Below, piece by piece: positions 59,086 to 64,000 of a DNA stretch of 64,000 bases. The notes beneath the pieces were generated by a model. That model had not been told where the DNA came from and did not search any database. It worked only from the letters and a program-made list of their open reading frames with translations. The DNA is from Axinella damicornis (taxonomy: Eukaryota > Porifera > Demospongiae > Axinellida > Axinellidae). The stretch spans positions 12,673,981 to 12,737,980 of the forward strand of contig OZ007510.1 of NCBI GenBank assembly GCA_963931865.1. Direction: 5' to 3'. Within the stretch, counting starts at the first letter, position 1. Each line of letters starts with the position of its first letter. Made by a program: the position numbers and the translations under genes.

Positions 59086-61466
59086 TGAAGGCCATCAGAA
59101 ATACAATCGGTGGAATATTATGCAACCAGACCTTCGCACCTACTGACTGACCTTGAGGAAGCACCCTGGAGTCTGTTAAACTCATGTGAGGATGTTAATG
59201 AGATGTGGGAATGTTGGAAGCAGCTGTTTTTCCATGTGCTGGACTCACATGCTCCTAAAAAGTCAGTACGAGTTAGAGAACACAATCTCCCATGGATCAG
59301 TGCTGAAATTCGTGTTCTGCTCAGAACAAGAACCTACTTTCTTACAAAGGCACATAGGACCAATGACCCTGATGACTGGCGAAAGTATAGGAAATTGAGA
59401 AATAAGGTGACCACAACTCTCCGTAAGGCCGAGAAAGAGTATTTTCAAGAAGTTGCTCGAAATCAGGGTAACCCACGGGCAGTTTGGAAGGATCTCAATA
59501 AGGTCATTGGAAGAGGACGGAAGGATCGTATAGGAACAATCCAAGTAAACGGCCGTGATATAGTTCGAAGCCTAGACAAGGCCGAGGAATTCAACAGATA
59601 CTATGTGAGCTGTATCCCTTCACCACCATCTATCGACCCTGGCTCCATTGGTTTCCAGGCACTAGAGGATTCATTCTCTTTTCAGAGGGTGGACGCTGAA
59701 GATGTAGAGAAGATCCTCAGATGCATAAAGGTTAATAAGGCCACTGGCCCTGATGGATTGAGCCCTAGATTACTGAGACTGACAGCACCTGCCATTGCCA
59801 AAAGTCTTGCCACCGTCTTCAATGCAAGTCTGGAGAGGGGTGAGATTCCTAATGATTGGAAAGTAGCCAATGTCTCTCCAGTCTTCAAAGCAGGTGACAA
59901 GGGCTCTATGAGCAACTACAGGCCAATATCTGTCCTGCCAGAAATAGCCAAGTTATTCGAGAAGCTGGTGCATCAGCAGCTATATGCGTACCTCCAGGAA
60001 CATAACATTTTACACCCAGCACAATCTGGTTTTAGACCGGGCCACTGTACGCAGGACGTGGTTGTTGCTAGTGTTGACGACTGGAGAAGAGGCCTGGATA
60101 ATAATCATGTTGTGGGTGCAGTCTTAGTGGACCTCAGTAGGGCCTTTGATTCCATTAGTCATGACCTGCTGCTCTGCAAAATGGATCTCTATGGGATACG
60201 GGGCAAAGCAAAGCAGTGGTTCCATAGCTATCTCAGTGACAGGAAACAACGAGTAGTGGTTGACGGCGAAGTTTCCCCTTGGAGTACTATTAGAATGGGA
60301 GTGCCACAGGGTTCAATTCTGGGCCCGCTTCTTTTTACATTGTTTATAAATGACCTCCCTTCAGTGCTACAGAGCACAAAAACCATGCTTTATGCTGATG
60401 ATACTACCATATATCATTCCTGCCCTGATCCACAACAGCTCCAAGAAGCACTGGCTGATGACCTATTGAGGATGACCAGTTGGCTAAAGACAAATCACCT
60501 CCACATAAACGTTAGGAAGACCAAACTGCTGTTGCTGGCAAGGAGGGGTAGAGCCCACGAGTTAGATCGAGTGAGACTGTCAGTCAATGATGTTGAAATA
60601 GAAAGGCAGAACAACGTGAAGTTCTTAGGAGTGATAATTGACAGCGAGCTCAACTGGGAGAAGCATGTGGCTGCAGTCAGAAGGAAATGTATCGGTGGCC
60701 TGGCAACAGTGAGACGATTAAGACACACCCTTCCGGCGAGCCTCAAGGCCAGACTCTACAGTGCACTAATACAACCACACCTTGACTATTGTGCAGTGGC
60801 TTGGCAGGAGTGCAGCAAACTGCAGCAGAGAAGGATAGAACAAATACAGAACTATGGTATGCGACAAATCCTGACGATGCCACCACGAACCTCGAGTGAG
60901 CTCCTTAGAGGAGTTCTCTCATGGGACCAGCTTACCAAACGCAGGTCAATCCTTCGACTTCAGCTGATGCACCGATGCATGCATGGACTAGCACCAGAAT
61001 ACCTCTGCTCCCGTTTTCAGACAAACTCCACCCTCCCCAATTATGCGAAAACTAGGGGTTGGAACAATGTTCACCTTCGTCGACCTAATACAGACTGGTA
61101 TAAAAGATCATTTGAATACCAGGGAGCCAAGGACTGGAACTCCCTCCCTAATGAACTAAAAAGTATTACCTCTAAGCATGTGTTTACAACCTGTCTCAGG
61201 TGCTATTTGTAATTCCTTTTTTTGTTTTTATTTATTTTGGGTTGTTTTTTGTACTTGTCTGTGTGTTTATTGCTTGGTGCATGACTTGTTTTCTGTTTGC
61301 GTGCTTGTATTAGTATAGTCGTGATTGTGCTTGTGCCTTTTTCTTTTTTTCCTTTTCTTGTTGTTGTATATAACCTGTTTGTATGCAGGACTCCCTGGGA
61401 GATCAGCCTATATATGGCTGAAGGGATTACCTGCCTAAAATTAAAGTCTACTACTACTACTACTAC
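59086..61466 (+). mobile_element. 5'-truncated non-LTR retrotransposon (Jockey/CR1-like LINE)
   Basis: An intact 700-codon frame (59110-61212) encodes the reverse transcriptase. Its first ~130 residues are the linker between endonuclease and RT (HAPKKSVRVREHNLPWIS). The RT domain follows, with NYRPISVLPEIAKLFEKL, SGFRPGHCTQDV, LVDLSRAFDSISHDLL, GVPQGSILGPLLFTLFINDLP and the catalytic YADD motif, then a C-terminal HLDYCAVAW and W..R.RL block. The AP endonuclease and any ORF1 are missing, so the copy is 5'-truncated. The 3' UTR ends in a GGGAGATCAGCC hairpin region, TTAAAG and a (CTA)n tail. The absence of stops suggests a recent insertion. It lies just upstream of PAFAH2. Confidence 0.9.
59110..61212 (+). 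CDS. LINE reverse transcriptase (endonuclease-less fragment)
   Basis: Copies element RNA into DNA at the target site during retrotransposition (family knowledge). The frame opens with a GTG codon at 59110 rather than ATG, because the natural upstream part of the protein is missing. The first in-frame ATG is at 59200. All the main RT blocks including YADD are intact. Without the endonuclease domain this copy should not move by itself. Confidence 0.85.
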   Translation: MEYYATRPSHLLTDLEEAPWSLLNSCEDVNEMWECWKQLFFHVLDSHAPKKSVRVREHNLPWISAEIRVLLRTRTYFLTKAHRTNDPDDWRKYRKLRNKVTTTLRKAEKEYFQEVARNQGNPRAVWKDLNKVIGRGRKDRIGTIQVNGRDIVRSLDKAEEFNRYYVSCIPSPPSIDPGSIGFQALEDSFSFQRVDAEDVEKILRCIKVNKATGPDGLSPRLLRLTAPAIAKSLATVFNASLERGEIPNDWKVANVSPVFKAGDKGSMSNYRPISVLPEIAKLFEKLVHQQLYAYLQEHNILHPAQSGFRPGHCTQDVVVASVDDWRRGLDNNHVVGAVLVDLSRAFDSISHDLLLCKMDLYGIRGKAKQWFHSYLSDRKQRVVVDGEVSPWSTIRMGVPQGSILGPLLFTLFINDLPSVLQSTKTMLYADDTTIYHSCPDPQQLQEALADDLLRMTSWLKTNHLHINVRKTKLLLLARRGRAHELDRVRLSVNDVEIERQNNVKFLGVIIDSELNWEKHVAAVRRKCIGGLATVRRLRHTLPASLKARLYSALIQPHLDYCAVAWQECSKLQQRRIEQIQNYGMRQILTMPPRTSSELLRGVLSWDQLTKRRSILRLQLMHRCMHGLAPEYLCSRFQTNSTLPNYAKTRGWNNVHLRRPNTDWYKRSFEYQGAKDWNSLPNELKSITSKHVFTTCLRCYL

Positions 61467-61783
61467 ACGTGCGTTCTGACACTAATTACTGTGGTGAAGT
61501 CGACTTTCCTGCACATGGATAGTACTTTGTATGGCAGAGAGTAAATCTCTCACACTCTATTTTGGCAAATTCAGAACGCTTCTATTTTTTTCTACTGGCA
61601 TAAAAAATTACTGTTGTAATAAGAAGTATTACTAACTTTGATAGCAGAATTATAGGAGCAGAAAATGGAAAGAGCCTGGCAGCAGAACACCTCCAAATAA
61701 TTATAATAGATAGGTGCAGGAAATGGAAATTAATAGGGTATATAATGTCTTGGAAAAAGTATATTTTGAGTGGATACATCTTT
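61467..61783. other. Spacer between LINE tail and SINE copy 2
   Basis: AT-rich, no coding signal seen. Confidence 0.4.
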
Positions 61784-61985
61784 GTAATCATCCCAGGAAT
61801 GCTGCACCTCCAACGTGCGGGAGGTTTGGTTTTCATCCTGGGCCCCATTAACAGCGGATGGTGATGACATCATCACTAAACTCGCTAGATTTACAATAGG
61901 CTCATACTCTTGTTTTTCTGGATGAAACCACCTTTCAGGATTCGAACCCAGGACTGAGATTCTCACTCAACACCGCACACCCCTA
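61784..61985 (-). mobile_element. tRNA-derived SINE, copy 2
   Basis: On the - strand: GGTGTGCGGTGTTGAGTGAG head, CTGGGTTCGAATCC B box, then CCAGAAAAACAAG, ATGATGTCATCACCATCCGC, TGTTAATGGGGCCCAGGA and CAGCATTCCTGGGATGATTA. The same blocks are in the same order as in the copy at 24093-24342, with a shorter tRNA-to-body linker. Confidence 0.75.
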
Positions 61986-63230
61986 GTACAGTCATCAGAT
62001 GATGAACCGAGTGGGAAAACTATGACATGATCGAGTCAAACTACCTACAACACACTAACAATGCATGGAGGATTCTCAGGTACCCAGCAATGTTAGGGTT
62101 TATACATGGGGTGGTTAAATGCACAAGGAAATAATAGTCAGATCAAGAGACAGAAAGCAACATGAAATAATTCCAACAAGTAATAGAAACAGAAAATAAG
62201 GGTCTTGACTTGACTTAACAGCTGAAGTTTGGATGAAGAAATGTCGCCATTCTCAGCCTGTAGTGGTACAGGGTGGGTGGGCGATTACATTTATGGAGGG
62301 ATCCCCCCCCCCTGATGGACTTTGTGACAGATTCCCCGGTACATATAGCCCAAGAAAATGCTTGTAGTGGCCTAAGATGTGGATACATACTGCACACTTT
62401 GATGTCAAGAAGGATACAGTTTTTTTTTCAAATTCTGAACTTCGATGGTATAATCTCTCTGCGATTTTGGTATGCTCTATCTCGGTATTCTCATTCTGTA
62501 CAGAGATAAGGATTGGTATGTGAAACAGCAGGTTTGGACTGATGTCCAAGCAACACAGAGCATCCCAACATTGCAGTAGCAAGGAATCAAATTACATGGG
62601 ATCAGAGTTTGCAACTATGTGGAAGCTGGACAATCCAAACGTTTTGGCAAAATTAACGGCCAATAAGCCAGTTAAGCTACTGGATAACAGCCCAAATAGT
62701 GGCAGTTCAACAAGAGGACTAATAGAGTACCAGAATCTAGTGACTACCGATAAAGATGGGATGGAGATGTATACATTTTTAGCTACTGTACAGATGCAGA
62801 GTGTCAGCCTGACAATGCTGAGACCAGCTACACCAACCAAATCAGTTTTCCTTTGTGGGCCCTTATGATTGCCTGATAATTATATTGGGACACACATGTC
62901 CCACTGATTTTCAAGCAATATGAAGTACAGATACTCTATCCAACAATGAGGATTATTCTCCACTTCTGAAGAAGGCAATGAGGTTGTCATCCCATATACA
63001 TGCCTGTCAAGGGATCTCGATTCGATTCATCGGTTGGATCTGATGGTTTGCATCACAACTACTTTGCCACCTGAGGGCATTGGAGAGAGCATGATTGAAA
63101 CGAACGCCACAGGCCATATTCAAGAGCTTGCAATTCTAGTTTTCCTCTCCATCATACACATAATTATATACATACACCTCACACACACACATACATACCA
63201 CACCCAACCACCCACCCACTCAAGTACCAC
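61986..63230. other. No confident gene
   Basis: An open frame at 62542-62868 (+, 108 aa) lacks any family I know and no splice partners are evident. A run of C lies near 62305. I see no transposon ends. The stretch may be an intron or 5' region of whatever the exon-like array at 63261 belongs to. Confidence 0.35.
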
Positions 63231-63320
63231 CTGCCCACCCACCAGCCAGCCACCTACCAGGAACTCCTGCAGTACGGCTTGCAGTGCAACCTGGAGGTGG
63301 ACCCCAAGATGTGTGTGTGT

Positions 63321-63376
<56 letters not shown>

Positions 63377-63542
63377 CAAGAGGTTGTTTTCCTACACATA
63401 TGCATACACCACACCCACACACCCACACATACATGCACATACGTACCACACCCACTGAAGTACCCACCAGCCAGCCACCTACCAGGAAAACTCCTGGCAG
63501 GACGGCTTGCAGTGCAACCTGGAGGTGGACCCCAAGATGTGT

Positions 63543-63573
<31 letters not shown>

Positions 63574-63744
63574 GGGGGGGGGTCAAGAGGTTGTTTTCCT
63601 ACACATATGCATACACCACACCCACACACACATGCACATACGTACCACACCCATCCACACCCACTGAAGTACCCACCAGCCAGCCACCTACCAGGAAAAC
63701 TCCTGCAGGACGGCTTGCAGTGCAACCTGGAGGTGGACCCCAAG

Positions 63745-63781
<37 letters not shown>

Positions 63782-64000
63782 AGGGGGGGGGGGGGGGGGG
63801 GGGGGGGCAAGAGGTTGTTTTCCTACACATATGCATACACCACACACACACACACACTCACACATGCACATATGTACCACAACCACCCACCCACTCAAGT
63901 ACCCACCTGCCCACCCACCAGCCAGCCACCTACCAGGAACTCCTGCAGGACGGCTTGCAGTGCAACCTGGAGGTGGACCCCAAGATGTGGTAATTCCTTT
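63230..64000 (+). repeat. Four-copy tandem array of an exon-like segment with microsatellites
   Basis: Each unit has CCAGCCAGCCACCTACCAG, an exon-like segment, a (GT)n run, a G-run of 25-41 and TCAAGAGGTTGTTTTCC. The segments start at 63261, 63486, 63695 and 63937, so the periods are 225, 209 and 242 bp. The peptide is ELLQDGLQCNLEVDPKM, with small changes: copy 1 has QYG; copy 2 has a net +3 insertion; copy 3 has +2 and is out of frame. Only copy 4 ends in ATGTG|GTAATT, a clean donor; the others run into (GT)n. I do not recognise the protein. Confidence 0.6.
63335..63375. repeat. Poly-G tract (G41)
   Basis: Longest pure homopolymer in the window, following (GT)n in the first unit of the exon-like array. 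Shorter G runs (63557-63582 and 63783-63807) occupy the same place in units 2 and 3. Confidence 0.95.

Noticed and set aside
62542..62868. A 108-aa open frame as a gene
   Set aside because: No recognisable family, no clear splice sites and no homologous repeat in the window. I leave it as unassigned.
63230..64000. CRISPR-like array
   Set aside because: Only four units of variable length, with microsatellites in place of unique spacers, in animal DNA. It is a local tandem duplication.

Overview
This is eukaryotic, animal nuclear DNA. Every conserved gene is split by GT-AG introns (one GC-AG intron was seen). The recognisable proteins (a PRPP-synthetase-associated protein, AIMP2 of the multi-synthetase complex, actin, RRN3/TIF-IA, COX11 and a PAF-acetylhydrolase) are a metazoan set. 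Small introns, abundant short inverted-repeat elements, tRNA-derived SINEs and decayed Pmp-like beta-helix repeats make an early-branching marine invertebrate such as a sponge my best guess. That is inference only. There is no sign of a bacterial or viral operon.

Layout, left to right: PRPSAP-like gene (-, 1066-11272, 10 exons), head-to-head with AIMP2 (+, 11439-19359, 4 exons, with a nested intronless ORF on the - strand at 14283-15035); two-exon actin gene (+, 20619-21872) with a TATA/CArG-type promoter; RRN3 (-, 22960-31599, 14 exons), head-to-head and slightly overlapping at its start with COX11 (+, 31572-33777, 4 exons); an intronless protein of 33 ankyrin repeats (-, 34503-37901); a two-pass membrane-protein gene with one Gly/His-rich first exon (40042-40217) followed by three tandem copies of its large last exon (two intact, one decayed; 42628-49141); a PAFAH2-type phospholipase (-, 49396-58758, 8 exons) with a 5.4-kb repeat-filled intron; a 5'-truncated non-LTR retrotransposon (+, about 59086-61466); and, at the right edge, a four-copy tandem array of an exon-like segment.

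I joined exons by hand using family homology, splice dinucleotides and phase. For PRPSAP, AIMP2, actin, RRN3, COX11, PAFAH2 and the Gly/His gene, all junction phases agree and the summed lengths are multiples of three. This is a strong internal check on the models.

The genes do not form a pathway. The links are architectural: two divergent pairs of housekeeping genes with tiny or negative spacing, and convergent gene ends elsewhere. The most unusual features are (1) a tandem duplication that gave one first exon a choice of alternative last exons; (2) a family of very short inverted-repeat elements with TAGCCTCGTTCCCAGG-type ends and 9-bp target-site duplications, seen at six independent sites and as small as 44 bp; (3) at least thirteen runs of 19-41 consecutive C or G, several forming the polypyrimidine tract of a real splice acceptor; (4) a SINE whose 3' tail resembles that of the LINE in the same window; and (5) a higher-order 6+6+4+4+4 pattern in the ankyrin protein.
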